From Nocardia rosealba (GTDB taxonomy: Bacteria > Actinomycetota > Actinomycetes > Mycobacteriales > Mycobacteriaceae): a stretch of DNA of 64,000 nt. The stretch is from assembly GCF_020216065.1 (NCBI RefSeq), contig NZ_JAIWNA010000001.1, forward strand, positions 1 through 64,000. The letters run 5' to 3'. The notes beneath the pieces are model-generated. The model made no database searches and had not been told where the DNA came from. It saw only the letters and a program-made list of their open reading frames with translations. Positions 44,979 through 56,192 of this stretch are shown piece after piece; the first letter of the stretch is position 1; every line of letters starts with the position of its first letter. The position numbers were made by a program, and so were the translations under genes.

Positions 44979-45003
44979 AAGTTGAGCGGAACAGACTCAA
45001 CTT
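44979..45003. promoter_or_regulatory. HAIR element (HspR operator) upstream of clpB
   Basis: AAGTTGAG, nine bases, CTCAACTT; the arms are perfect 8-mers. The core GTTGAGC-N7-ACTCAAC (44981-45001) matches the HspR site pattern seen at dnaK. It lies about 50 bases before the clpB start, so clpB belongs to the HspR regulon, as in Streptomyces and mycobacteria. Confidence 0.85.
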
Positions 45004-45049
45004 TGCCGACGTTGAACAAGTCGATACCGGAATTACCCCGAGGAGACCA

Positions 45050-47623
<2,574 letters not shown>

Positions 47624-47672
47624 TTTATCCACAGCCCGGTGCGTAGGACCCTCTCTACGCGCCGGGCTGACC

Positions 47673-47678
47673 TACGCT
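47673..47678 (+). promoter_or_regulatory. -10 box (TACGCT), probably leaderless
   Basis: TACGCT lies six bases before the ATG at 47685, so transcription should begin at the start codon. Confidence 0.35.
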
Positions 47679-47684
47679 GGGGAC

Positions 47685-48476
47685 ATGACGAATCCGAACG
47701 ATCCGTGGGGACAACGCCCGGAGGATTCGCCGACGGAACGGCTGGGTTCGCCAGGGAACGAAACCACACGGCCGTACGGCGGTGGGTTCGACGAGTGGGG
47801 CCAACCGTCGAACCCCACCCAGGCGTTACCGCCGCACGACGCTCAATGGGGACCGTATGAAAGTGGTTATCCCGCAGAGCAACCCGCACCCCAACCGGCC
47901 TACGGGCAGGGATATCCGCCCGCCCCGCCGCCGGGCTACGGGCCGCCGCAGCAGCCCGAATATCCACCGCGACCACAGGACGGCGACCAGGAACCGCCGA
48001 AGAAGCACACCGGCCTGTGGATCGCGCTCGGCCTGGCCGTCGTGGCGCTCATCGCCTTCGGCGGCATCCTGGCCGGTCTGATGCTCACCGGTGGCGGCGG
48101 TTCCGACGACGACACCGCCGCCGCACCACCCACCACCCAGACCCTGCAACCACCGACCAGACAGACCACCCCGACCGCGCCGCCGAACGCGAGCGGCCTG
48201 CCCGGCTTACCCGGCCTCGGCGGCACCGAAGACCTCGGCGCCACCATGGGCAGCATCACCGCCAACACCGGCTCCGAGATCACCATGAGCACCCTCGGCG
48301 GGTCGAGTGTGCGGGTGCTGATCGACGAGGCCACGCAGGTGATCTCGCTGAGCACCACCAAGGCGAGCGAACTTCCGGTCGGTGACATGGTTATGGTGCA
48401 GGGCGACAAGAACCCAGACGGGTCGATCCGCGCCAAGATCATCATCAGCACGGCGCTCCCGAGCGGCCCCCGATGA
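47685..48476 (+). CDS. Membrane protein with Pro-rich N-terminus and DUF5666-like domain
   Basis: The 263-residue protein has a cytosolic N-terminus rich in Pro, Gln, Tyr and Gly (about 1-125), one transmembrane helix (LWIALGLAVVALIAFGGILA, about 130-150), a Thr/Pro linker, and an outer domain of about 75 residues (MGSITANTGSEITMSTLGGS to VRAKI-like end IRAKIIIST) that resembles DUF5666 beta domains. ATG 47685 is chosen over the longer frame because that would overlap clpB. It lies between clpB and the TtfA-like gene. Function is unknown. Confidence 0.75.
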   Translation: MTNPNDPWGQRPEDSPTERLGSPGNETTRPYGGGFDEWGQPSNPTQALPPHDAQWGPYESGYPAEQPAPQPAYGQGYPPAPPPGYGPPQQPEYPPRPQDGDQEPPKKHTGLWIALGLAVVALIAFGGILAGLMLTGGGGSDDDTAAAPPTTQTLQPPTRQTTPTAPPNASGLPGLPGLGGTEDLGATMGSITANTGSEITMSTLGGSSVRVLIDEATQVISLSTTKASELPVGDMVMVQGDKNPDGSIRAKIIISTALPSGPR

Positions 48477-48530
48477 GCGACCCGCGCGTCGAATCCCCGG
48501 TGCTACCGGGCAATCACGGCGACGGCTGGA

Positions 48531-48536
48531 TAGGCT
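48531..48536 (+). promoter_or_regulatory. -10 box (TAGGCT) before the TtfA-like gene
   Basis: TAGGCT lies eight bases before the ATG at 48545, again suggesting a leaderless or near-leaderless mRNA. Confidence 0.3.
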
Positions 48537-48544
48537 AGGCGACG

Positions 48545-49678
48545 ATGACGGCTATGTGGTTCGGCTTGGCGGCGATCGCACTCGTTGGTGCGGTCGTACT
48601 GCTGTATTTCGATCGGGTCCAGCGACAGCGCACCGGACACGCCCGCCAGGTGTGGGCGAAGTCCCAGGGCTATACCTATGTGTCGGTGGAGCCCGCCCTC
48701 GCCTCGACGTGGCGGCGCGGCGCGCTGACCAAGCTCGGGTACCTGTCCGCGGTCGACGTGGTCTCCGGCATCCGCAAGGGCGAGAAGTTCGTGCTCTTCG
48801 ACCTGGAAGACGCCGCCACCCTGGTGGCCGTGCGCCGCCAGATCGGGTCCGAGATCGACGTCGACATGCGGCTCAAGACCGCGTCGCCGCCCAAGGACCA
48901 CGATCTGGAACTGCTCGGCGCCATCGGCGACCGGGTCGTGTTCGCCACCGACCCCGAGATCGCCCGGCACGCCGTCGACCAGCGGATGGTCGGCTTCATC
49001 GAATCCCTGTCCGACACCGTGCAGATGCTGTGGAGCGAGGGCAACTGGACCCTCGGCATGCTCCCGGTCGGCAGCGGGTCCAAGGACTGGGAGACCGCGA
49101 TCGACGCCGTGCTTCGCCTGTCGGGTCTGCTGCACGTGCTGCCGCCGGTGGCCGAGCCGAACGAATACACCCGTCCCCGTTCGGGAATCGGCGAACCCTC
49201 GCCCGGCGGGTTCCGCGACGAGTACGACGACGACTACGCTCCGGCCGCCCGCGTGCCCGATACCGACGGCCGCGCCCGCTTCCCCGGTCCCGACGACGAA
49301 ACCGATGTCGACGACCACTACGGCCGCGCCGCCGAACCGCTGTTCCCCGCGCGCCCCGCCCAGGCACCCGACGACGACTACGACCGCCTGCCGCCGCGCA
49401 AACCCGCCTTCGCGGCCGACCCGGATTTCGATCCCGACCTCGACGACCCGGATTTCGAGGACCAGCCCGCACCCGGCCGCCGTCCGCTCGGCGAACCGCC
49501 GAAGCGCCCGTCGCTCGCCGTCGTCCCGGAACCGCGCCCGCGGGTGGAGCCGCCGCGCCCGCGCACGGAAGACCCGCGTCCGCGCGCGGACGAACAGCGT
49601 GCCGACGACGAGTCCGACCAGCCCGGCGGCCCCTTCCACCCCGGCTTCCGCCCCTACCAGGGCCCCGTCCCGAAGTGA
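48545..49678 (+). CDS. ttfA: TtfA-like membrane-anchored protein (mycomembrane lipid transport factor)
   Basis: The 377-residue protein has an N-terminal membrane anchor (MWFGLAAIALVGAVVLLYF), a cytosolic domain of about 170 residues (GYTYVSVEPALASTWRRGAL, then FVLFDLEDAATLVAVRRQIG), and a long disordered acidic/Pro-rich tail. Its place between clpB and pyrE matches Rv0383c, which is TtfA, an accessory protein of MmpL3 that helps export trehalose monomycolate. By analogy it would aid mycolate export in a nocardial cell envelope. Identity rests on synteny and architecture, since I cannot align it. Confidence 0.65.
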   Translation: MTAMWFGLAAIALVGAVVLLYFDRVQRQRTGHARQVWAKSQGYTYVSVEPALASTWRRGALTKLGYLSAVDVVSGIRKGEKFVLFDLEDAATLVAVRRQIGSEIDVDMRLKTASPPKDHDLELLGAIGDRVVFATDPEIARHAVDQRMVGFIESLSDTVQMLWSEGNWTLGMLPVGSGSKDWETAIDAVLRLSGLLHVLPPVAEPNEYTRPRSGIGEPSPGGFRDEYDDDYAPAARVPDTDGRARFPGPDDETDVDDHYGRAAEPLFPARPAQAPDDDYDRLPPRKPAFAADPDFDPDLDDPDFEDQPAPGRRPLGEPPKRPSLAVVPEPRPRVEPPRPRTEDPRPRADEQRADDESDQPGGPFHPGFRPYQGPVPK

Positions 49679-49726
49679 TCCCGATGCCGTGACACGGCAT
49701 CATCCGTCGACCCGAATCGACCAGCT

Positions 49727-50533
49727 ATGACCGATATTCCCGCGCGCCTGCCCGGTGCGTCCCGACCCGTCGCCCTGATCACCGGCCCCACCTCCGGCAT
49801 CGGCCTCGGCTTCGCCCATCGCCTCGCCGCCCTCGGCTACGACCTGGTGCTCGTCGCCAGGAACGAGGTGCGGTTGCGTGGCCTCGCCGACGAACTCGGC
49901 CGCCGGTACGCCACCTCCGCCGAGGTCCTCGTCGCCGACCTCGCCGATGACGACGACCGCGCCCGCGTCGCCGAACGTGCCGAGGCCGGCCTCCAATTCC
50001 TGGTCAACAACGCCGGTTTCGCGCACTCGGGGGAGTTCTGGACCCTCGAGCACGCCGAGTTGCAGGCCCAGCTCGATGTGAACGTCACCTCGGTCGTGCA
50101 GCTCACCAGGGCCGCACTGCCCGCGATGATCGCGGCCGCGTCCGGTTCGATCGTCAATGTGGCCAGCGTGGCGGGGCTCGTGCCCGGCCGCGGATCCACC
50201 TATTCGGCGTCGAAGGCCTATGTCGTCGCCTTCACCGAAGGTCTCGCGGGCGGACTGTCCGGCACCGGTGTGCGCATCCAGGCCCTGTGCCCCGGCTTCG
50301 TGCACACCGAGTTCCACGAGCGCGCCGGAATCGAGATGAGTTCGCTGCCCAAGGCGCTGTGGCTCGAGGTGGACCAGGTGGTCGACGGCTGCCTGCACGA
50401 CCTGGAAGCGGGCCGGGTCATCAGCGTTCCCGGTCTGCAGTACAAGGTCATCACCACGGTGGCGGGGATGGTTCCGCGCACCCTCATCACGCGGCTCAAT
50501 CGCGGCCTGTTCAACGCACGCGGCAGGACCTAG
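49727..50533 (+). CDS. Short-chain dehydrogenase/reductase
   Basis: The 268-residue SDR has the cofactor motif TGPTSGIGLGFA, the structural NNAG, the catalytic Ser in SIVNVASVAG and Tyr-Lys in YSASK. The motif and following residues (VLVARNEVRLR) fit an NADP(H)-preferring enzyme. The family acts on alcohols, ketones or fatty acyl chains; the substrate here is not evident. ATG 49727 is used, 48 bases after the TtfA-like gene. Confidence 0.9.
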   Translation: MTDIPARLPGASRPVALITGPTSGIGLGFAHRLAALGYDLVLVARNEVRLRGLADELGRRYATSAEVLVADLADDDDRARVAERAEAGLQFLVNNAGFAHSGEFWTLEHAELQAQLDVNVTSVVQLTRAALPAMIAAASGSIVNVASVAGLVPGRGSTYSASKAYVVAFTEGLAGGLSGTGVRIQALCPGFVHTEFHERAGIEMSSLPKALWLEVDQVVDGCLHDLEAGRVISVPGLQYKVITTVAGMVPRTLITRLNRGLFNARGRT

Positions 50534-50609
50534 GGCATGGCGTGGGCCCCGGCGGCGGCAGCGTAGCGTAATCGCGCAGGGCCCACGCAGATGACCGAAA
50601 GGAAACCGC

Positions 50610-51173
50610 ATGATCGACCAGGCACGTCAGGCGCTCACCGAAGCCGATCGCGACCAGTTGGCCGCGCTCGTGCGCGAGCTCGCGGTCGTGCACGGCAAGG
50701 TGACACTGTCCTCGGGCAAGGAGGCCGACTACTACGTCGACCTGCGCCGCGCGACGCTGCACCACCAGGCCGCCCCGCTGATCGGGTCGCTGCTGCGTGA
50801 GCTGGTCGCCGACTGGGACTTCGACGCCGTCGGTGGGCTCACCATGGGCGCCGATCCCGTCGCGATGGCCGTCATGCACGCGCCCGGTCGTCCGATCGAT
50901 GCTTTCGTCGTCCGCAAGGCCGCCAAGGCCCACGGCATGCAGCGCCAGATCGAGGGCCCCAATGTCGTCGGCAAGCGGGTGCTGGTGGTCGAGGACACCA
51001 CAACCACGGGCAATTCGCCGCTCACCGCCGTGCGCGCGCTGCGTGACGCGGGCGCCATCGTGGTGGGTGTGGCCACCGTCGTGGACCGCGAAACCGGTGC
51101 TGACCAGGTGATCGCCGCCGAGGGGCTGGAATACCGGTCCATCCTCGGTCTCGACGACTTGGCTCTGAGTTAG
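50610..51173 (+). CDS. pyrE: Orotate phosphoribosyltransferase
   Basis: PyrE joins orotate and PRPP to make OMP in pyrimidine synthesis. The 187-residue protein has the PRPP-binding motif VLVVEDTTTTGNSPLTAV (about 129-146) and the N-terminal KEADYYVDLRRATLH typical of PyrE. ATG 50610 has GAAAGGAAA upstream. The position next to the TtfA-like gene and near the clpB and SpoU genes matches the mycobacterial order (Rv0380c-Rv0384c), though here the block is rearranged. Confidence 0.95.
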   Translation: MIDQARQALTEADRDQLAALVRELAVVHGKVTLSSGKEADYYVDLRRATLHHQAAPLIGSLLRELVADWDFDAVGGLTMGADPVAMAVMHAPGRPIDAFVVRKAAKAHGMQRQIEGPNVVGKRVLVVEDTTTTGNSPLTAVRALRDAGAIVVGVATVVDRETGADQVIAAEGLEYRSILGLDDLALS

Positions 51174-51217
51174 CCTGAACATCGGAAGACTCGGACGGCG
51201 ACGAAGCCGTCCGGCAG

Positions 51218-52300
51218 GTGAGAAGGACGTGTGAGTCACCCGTGGTGAGCATTGCAGTTAACAAAGGTCGCGACAATGTCGCGATGCTCGGGATCGGTGC
51301 CTACCGCCCGCAGCGCATCGTCAGCAATGCCGAGGTGTGTGAGGTTCTCGACTCGACGCCCGATTGGATCTTCGAACGCACCGGCATCCACAACCGGCGT
51401 TGGATCAGTGGCGACGAGACCATCCGCTCGATCGCGGCGGCCGCGGGCGAGCGCGCGCTGAAGAACAGCCCGGTCGACCGCGCCAAAATCGGCGCGGTCC
51501 TGCTGTGCACCTCGAGCTGGCTCAAGCTCACCCCGCACGGTGCGCCGTCGGTGGCCTACGACCTCGGCCTCAACGGTGTCGCCGCGTTCGACCTCACCTC
51601 CGGCTGCGGCGGTTTCGGCTACGGCCTCGGTGTCGCCGCCGACCTGATCCGCGCCGGTTCGGCCGAATACGTGCTGGTGATCGGCGCCGAGACGATGACC
51701 GTCGGCCTCGACCCGACCGACCGTGGCACCGCGATGATCTTCGGTGACGGCGCGGGCGCCGTCGTCGTCGGCCCGGCCGAGGAGAACGGCATCTCGCCGA
51801 CCGTGTGGGGCAGCGACGGCGAGAACGCCGAGGCCATCGCCCAGGACGTCGACTTCCTCGCCTACATGAACAAGGCCCAGGCCATGCAGGGCACCGATCC
51901 CGAGGTGGAGCCGGTCGGCCGCATGTCGCTGCACATGGAGGGCCCCAAGGTCTTCCGGTGGGCCGCGGTCACCCTGCCGCGCGCCTTGTCGGCGGCGCTC
52001 GACGCCTCCGGTGTGGCCAAGGAGGACATCGAGGTGTTCATCCCGCACCAGGCCAATGCCCGCATCAACGAGCTGATGAAGAAGAACCTCGGCCTCGCCG
52101 AGAACATCCCCATGGCCAACGACATCGAGAACACCGGCAACACTTCGGCCGCCTCGATCCCGCTGGCGATGGAGGAGATGCTGGTGACCGGTAAGGCCAA
52201 GGGCGGTCAGCTGGCGCTGCTGCTCGGCTTCGGCGCGGGCCTGAGCTACGCGGGCCAGGTCGTCACCTTGCCGCCCGCCCCGAAGGAACCGAGCTTCTGA
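51218..52300 (+). CDS. Beta-ketoacyl-ACP synthase III (FabH-like)
   Basis: KAS III condenses an acyl-CoA starter with malonyl-ACP. The 360-residue protein has all three catalytic residues: Cys in LTSGCGGF, His in IPHQANARI and Asn in NTGNTSAAS. The C-terminal LLLGFGAGLSYAGQVV is standard. Unusual for FabH are an insert of about 20 residues (QDVDFLAYMNKAQAMQGTDP) and the N-terminal extension if GTG 51218 is used. GTG 51242 after AAGGA is an alternative start. It may prime fatty or mycolic acid synthesis or a secondary metabolite. YhhN follows two bases later. Confidence 0.88.
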   Translation: MRRTCESPVVSIAVNKGRDNVAMLGIGAYRPQRIVSNAEVCEVLDSTPDWIFERTGIHNRRWISGDETIRSIAAAAGERALKNSPVDRAKIGAVLLCTSSWLKLTPHGAPSVAYDLGLNGVAAFDLTSGCGGFGYGLGVAADLIRAGSAEYVLVIGAETMTVGLDPTDRGTAMIFGDGAGAVVVGPAEENGISPTVWGSDGENAEAIAQDVDFLAYMNKAQAMQGTDPEVEPVGRMSLHMEGPKVFRWAAVTLPRALSAALDASGVAKEDIEVFIPHQANARINELMKKNLGLAENIPMANDIENTGNTSAASIPLAMEEMLVTGKAKGGQLALLLGFGAGLSYAGQVVTLPPAPKEPSF

Positions 52301-52302
52301 CG

Positions 52303-53013
52303 ATGCGTCCGTTGCGCGCGGGCTATCTCGCGGCGGCGGCGGTCACCGTTCTCGGTGCCGTCACCGGCCGCGAACGCCTGCAATGGGTGGCCAAGCCGCT
52401 GCTGATGCCGTTGCTCGCGGCCGACGCGGTGACCAGTGGCGCTGTCGACCCGGCCGAGCGTCGGATCTTGCTCGCCTCACTGGCCGCCGCCACCGTGGGC
52501 GACGTCCTGCTCATCGACCCGGACGACGACCGCCGCCTCATGGCGGGCGCGTCGTCGTTCGCGGTGATGCAAACGGGATACTCGCTGCTGTGGTGGCAGC
52601 GTGGGGCCCGTCCCCGTCCCGAGATCGCCGTGCCGCGTCTGCTCGCCTGGGCGGGCGCGGCCGCGCTGCTCCGCGCCAAGGCCCCGGCACTTGCTCTGCC
52701 GCTCACCGCGTACGGCGCGACGCTCGGAACCGCCGCGACCCTCGCCTCGGACCCTGCCCTGGCTCCCGATGCGAAAAACATTGCCGGACTGAACATTCCG
52801 AACGAGGACCCGCGCAGCCGCTACGGCTCGGGCGCGTTGCTGTTCACCGTCTCCGATGGCCTGATCGTCCTGCGCCGCCTCTTCGCGAAGTCCGAAAGAT
52901 CCCGCCGCATCACCGAAGGCATCATCCTCGCCACCTACGCGGCGGCCCAGTACCACCTCACCGTCGCACCGCCGACCCGGGCTGCGACAGCCGCCGACCA
53001 GAAGGTGCGCTGA
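52303..53013 (+). CDS. YhhN/TMEM86 family membrane protein (lysoplasmalogenase-like)
   Basis: This 236-residue integral membrane protein has about seven or eight hydrophobic helices. It shows family features: KPLLMPLLAADAV, SLAAATVGDVLLI, RLMAGASSFAVMQTGYS and the late LLFTVSDGLIVLRRLF. YhhN-type proteins include lysoplasmalogenases, which split vinyl-ether lysolipids. Asp residues in GDVLL and SDGL are conserved in the family. It begins two bases after the KAS III stop and is probably translated with it. Confidence 0.85.
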   Translation: MRPLRAGYLAAAAVTVLGAVTGRERLQWVAKPLLMPLLAADAVTSGAVDPAERRILLASLAAATVGDVLLIDPDDDRRLMAGASSFAVMQTGYSLLWWQRGARPRPEIAVPRLLAWAGAAALLRAKAPALALPLTAYGATLGTAATLASDPALAPDAKNIAGLNIPNEDPRSRYGSGALLFTVSDGLIVLRRLFAKSERSRRITEGIILATYAAAQYHLTVAPPTRAATAADQKVR

Positions 53014-53096
53014 ACGCGGCTCGAGTTGCACCCTGACTGCCGCGACGGCGACCAGGCGGCATGGGTGCACCAGGCCGCGAGCGTCGACACTCAGGC

Positions 53097-53118
53097 CGGG
53101 TCGACGCGTGCCGACCCG
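53097..53118. terminator. Candidate bidirectional terminator between convergent genes
   Basis: CGGGTCG and CGACCCG form a perfect 7-bp stem around an 8-base loop, between the YhhN stop (53013) and the regulator stop (53123). No T-run. Position is the main support. Confidence 0.35.
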
Positions 53119-53122
53119 CCGG

Positions 53123-54241
53123 TCAGCTCACCGCGAGGAACGTCAGGACGGTCGCACCGATACGGATGATGTCACCATCGCCCAGCAAAGCCCCACTGTC
53201 GATGGGCAATTCGTTCACATAGACACCGTTGGCCGAATGCAGATCCTTGATCAGCAGGCCGGCGCGGCTGGGCATGATGTGGGCGTGGTAGCGGCTCGCC
53301 TTGGGGTCGTCGAGGACCAGTTCGTTGTCGGTCATGCGCCCGATTCGCAAGCCGCCGTGCGGAATCGGGATGGTGCGGCCGTCGGCGAAGCGCAGATTGC
53401 CGTTGCGGATCGAGCGCGGCACCTCGGTGACGGTCTCCGTCATCGCGGCGGCGACCTGCTCGGATCGCTTGAAGGCCTGCACATTCAGCGGTTCCTGGCG
53501 AAGGACGCGCTGCTCGAGTTCGATCAGCGCCGCGCCCGGGTCGATGCCGAGTTCCTCGGCGAGGACGGAACGAACCCGGCGGCACGCCTCGAGCGCGTCG
53601 GCCTGACGACCAGACAGGTACAGCGCGGTGATGAGCTGACCCCACAGCGGTTCACGCAGCGGGTTCTCGTTGGTCATGGTGACCAACTCACCGATCACCG
53701 AAGACGAACGCCCACAGGCGATTTCGGCATCGATGCGGGCAGAGGCGGCGAGCAGTCGCTCCTCGTTCATCGCGGTGGCGAAACCGTCGGCGAACTGCAG
53801 ACCGGCCAGGTCGGCCAGCGCACGCCCCGACCACTCCCGCAGCGCCGCGCCGAACAGGTTGGCCGCACCGGGGTGGTCACCGGCGTCGAGGCAGCGCGAA
53901 CCGGCCTCGCGTGCGTTCTCGAAGCGGCCCAGATCGCAAGCGGTGTCGGGGATTTCGAGCCGATATCCGGCGCCCTCGGTGCGCAGCACCTGTGCGGAGT
54001 CGATTCCGGCGTTGCGCAGCGCCTTGCGGATATTGGAGACGAACACCTGCAGGCTCGCGGCGTAGGAGTCGGGCGGATCCTCGTTCCACACCATCTCGGC
54101 GAGCACAGCCGACGACACCGCGCGCCGCCGGTTGACGGTGAGCGCGGCAAGCAGCGCGCGCGGCTTGGGCCCGCCGACCGCTACCGGCTCACCGCCGACG
54201 AGCAGTCGAACGGGCCCGAGCACACGGACATCAAGACTCAT
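53123..54241 (-). CDS. EmbR-like regulator: OmpR-type HTH, BTAD and FHA domains
   Basis: The 372-residue protein has three domains in EmbR order. An OmpR-type winged helix (LGPVRLLVGGEPVAVGGPKP to EGAGYRLEI) is followed by a BTAD helical domain (about 100-250) and an FHA domain (about 285-365) with the phosphothreonine site residues in LRIGRMTDNE, SRYHAHI and SANGVYVN. In mycobacteria EmbR binds a Ser/Thr kinase-phosphorylated partner through FHA and activates cell-wall arabinan genes. No kinase or emb gene lies in the window, so the target is unknown. It starts 31 bases after fba on the same strand. Confidence 0.88.
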   Translation of the reverse strand: MSLDVRVLGPVRLLVGGEPVAVGGPKPRALLAALTVNRRRAVSSAVLAEMVWNEDPPDSYAASLQVFVSNIRKALRNAGIDSAQVLRTEGAGYRLEIPDTACDLGRFENAREAGSRCLDAGDHPGAANLFGAALREWSGRALADLAGLQFADGFATAMNEERLLAASARIDAEIACGRSSSVIGELVTMTNENPLREPLWGQLITALYLSGRQADALEACRRVRSVLAEELGIDPGAALIELEQRVLRQEPLNVQAFKRSEQVAAAMTETVTEVPRSIRNGNLRFADGRTIPIPHGGLRIGRMTDNELVLDDPKASRYHAHIMPSRAGLLIKDLHSANGVYVNELPIDSGALLGDGDIIRIGATVLTFLAVS

Positions 54242-54272
54242 GAGCTCGGGCCCCGTTTGTTCGATACCGAAT

Positions 54273-55310
54273 TCAGGAACCGCTGACGGAGCGACCGGCC
54301 GACTTGAGGTCGTTGCAGGCCTCGAGCACGCGCGCGGCCATCGAGGACTCGGCCTTCTTCAGGTAGCTGCGCGGGTCGTAGGTCTTCTTGTTGCCGACCT
54401 CGCCGTCGATCTTGAGCACACCGTCGTAGTTGGTGAACATGTGCCCGGCGACGGGGCGGGTGAAGGCGTACTGGGTGTCGGTGTCGACGTTCATCTTCAC
54501 CACGCCGTAGCGCAGCGAGTCCTCGATCTCGGACTTCAGCGAGCCCGAACCGCCGTGGAAGACGAAGTCGAACGGCTGCGCGTCGGCGTCGAGGCCGAGC
54601 TTGGCGGCCGCCACGCGCTGGCCCTCGGCCAGCACCTCGGGCTTGAGCACCACGTTGCCCGGCTTGTAAACACCGTGCACGTTGCCGAAGGTGGCGGCGA
54701 GCAGGTACTTGCCGTTCTCGCCGGCGCCGAGCGCGTCGATGGTCTTCTCGAAGTCCTCGGGCGAGGTGTAGAGCTTGTCGTTGATCTCGGCCTCGACACC
54801 GTCCTCTTCACCGCCGACGACGCCGATCTCGACCTCGAGGATGATGTTGGCGGCCTTCGAGAGCTTGAGCAGCTCCTTGGCGATCTCGAGGTTCTCGTCG
54901 ATCGGGATGGCCGAGCCGTCCCACATGTGCGACTGGAACAGCGGGTTGAGGCCGTTGTTCACGCGCTCCTGGGAGATGGCGAGCAGCGGACGCACGTAGG
55001 TGTCCAGCTTGTCCTTGGGGCAGTGGTCGGTGTGCAGCGCGATCGTCACGTCGTATTTCGCGGCGACCACGTGCGCGAACTCGGCCAGCGCCACCGCGCC
55101 GGTGACCATGTCCTTCACACCCTGGCCCGAAGCGAACTCGGCGCCGCCGGTGGAGAACTGGATGATGCCGTCGCTCCCGGCCTCCGCGAAGCCCTTGATG
55201 GCGGCGTTGATCGTCTCCGACGAAGTGCAGTTGATAGCCGGGAATGCGAACGAGTGCGCCTTGGCCCGGCCGAGCATCTCGGCGTAGACCTCCGGAGTCG
55301 CGATAGGCAC
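54273..55310 (-). CDS. fba: Class II fructose-bisphosphate aldolase
   Basis: This zinc enzyme splits fructose 1,6-bisphosphate in glycolysis and makes it in gluconeogenesis. The 345-residue protein has the metal ligands in LHTDHCPKD, FGNVHGVY and VFHGGSGS, the phosphate-binding GGSGS, and NVDTDTQYAFTRP. GTG 55310 (VPIATPEVYAEML) is chosen because GGAGGT lies eight bases upstream; the longer frame from 55346 would cover it. The gene pair fba-DedA matches Rv0363c-Rv0364. Confidence 0.97.
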   Translation of the reverse strand: MPIATPEVYAEMLGRAKAHSFAFPAINCTSSETINAAIKGFAEAGSDGIIQFSTGGAEFASGQGVKDMVTGAVALAEFAHVVAAKYDVTIALHTDHCPKDKLDTYVRPLLAISQERVNNGLNPLFQSHMWDGSAIPIDENLEIAKELLKLSKAANIILEVEIGVVGGEEDGVEAEINDKLYTSPEDFEKTIDALGAGENGKYLLAATFGNVHGVYKPGNVVLKPEVLAEGQRVAAAKLGLDADAQPFDFVFHGGSGSLKSEIEDSLRYGVVKMNVDTDTQYAFTRPVAGHMFTNYDGVLKIDGEVGNKKTYDPRSYLKKAESSMAARVLEACNDLKSAGRSVSGS

Positions 55311-55445
55311 AGCAGTGACCTCCGTCTGTGGGGAGCAAAAAACCAATTCTGTCAGGCCACACCCTAGGTTAGGAAGTGATCGATGAGTTCACCGGCTGGT
55401 TTCCACCTCCTCGCCCACACCCATCCACTTCACAGCCGCGACCGG

Positions 55446-55451
55446 TACTGT
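55446..55451 (+). promoter_or_regulatory. -10 box (TACTGT) of the DedA genes
   Basis: TACTGT is seven bases before the GTG at 55459, suggesting a leaderless mRNA for the DedA pair. Confidence 0.35.
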
Positions 55452-55458
55452 GGGGCCC

Positions 55459-56187
55459 GTGACTTTGCTGGCGGTTTCCGATGTGATGACGCACAACCTC
55501 GCGTTGACCCAGTTGCTGGACCCGATGTATCTGCTCCAGGACACGTGGCTGAAGAACGCGGTGCTACCCGCCATCCTGGCGATTGTCTTCATCGAGACCG
55601 GTCTGCTGTTCCCGTTGCTGCCCGGTGACTCGCTGCTGTTCACCGGTGGCATGCTGGCCGCGCAGGGCAGCCCGAACATCTGGGTGCTCGTCCCGCTGGT
55701 GATCGCGACCGCGTTCGCGGGCGACCAGTGCGCGTACTGGATCGGGCGAAAAATCGGGCCCGCGATCTTCCGCAAGGAAGACAGCCGCTTCTTCAAGAAG
55801 CAATACGTCGTCGAGACCCACGAGTTCTTCGAGAAGCACGGCCCCAAGACGATCATCCTGGCCAGGTTCGTGCCGATCGTCCGCACGTTCATGCCGGTGC
55901 TCGCCGGTGTGTCGAAGATGAGCTACCGCAAGTACGTGGCGTTCGACATCGTCGGCGCCGTGCTGTGGGGCGGCGGTGTGACGATCATCGGTTACTTCCT
56001 CGGCAATGTGCCCTTCATTCGCGACCATGTGGAAGCGATCTTCCTGCTGATCGTGTTCGTCTCGATCCTGCCCGCCATCATCACCGTCGGTAAGAAGGTC
56101 GTGCTCGCGCGTCGCGCTGTCCCGGTTGTCCCCGTGGTGCCCGCCGAGCCTGCCGAACTGGCCGTCTCGACGAACAAGACGCTCTGA
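55459..56187 (+). CDS. DedA family membrane protein (1)
   Basis: The 242-residue integral membrane protein of the SNARE-associated/DedA family shows the signatures FIETGLLFPLLPGDSLLFTGG and ARFVPIVRTFMPVLAGVSKMSY. DedA proteins move lipids such as undecaprenyl phosphate or phospholipids across the membrane and support the proton gradient. The Arg residues needed in some members are present. Start is GTG 55459; GTG 55450 is possible but lies within the -10 area. A second DedA follows after five bases. Rv0364 holds the same place beside fba. Confidence 0.88.
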   Translation: MTLLAVSDVMTHNLALTQLLDPMYLLQDTWLKNAVLPAILAIVFIETGLLFPLLPGDSLLFTGGMLAAQGSPNIWVLVPLVIATAFAGDQCAYWIGRKIGPAIFRKEDSRFFKKQYVVETHEFFEKHGPKTIILARFVPIVRTFMPVLAGVSKMSYRKYVAFDIVGAVLWGGGVTIIGYFLGNVPFIRDHVEAIFLLIVFVSILPAIITVGKKVVLARRAVPVVPVVPAEPAELAVSTNKTL

Positions 56188-56192
56188 TCGAC

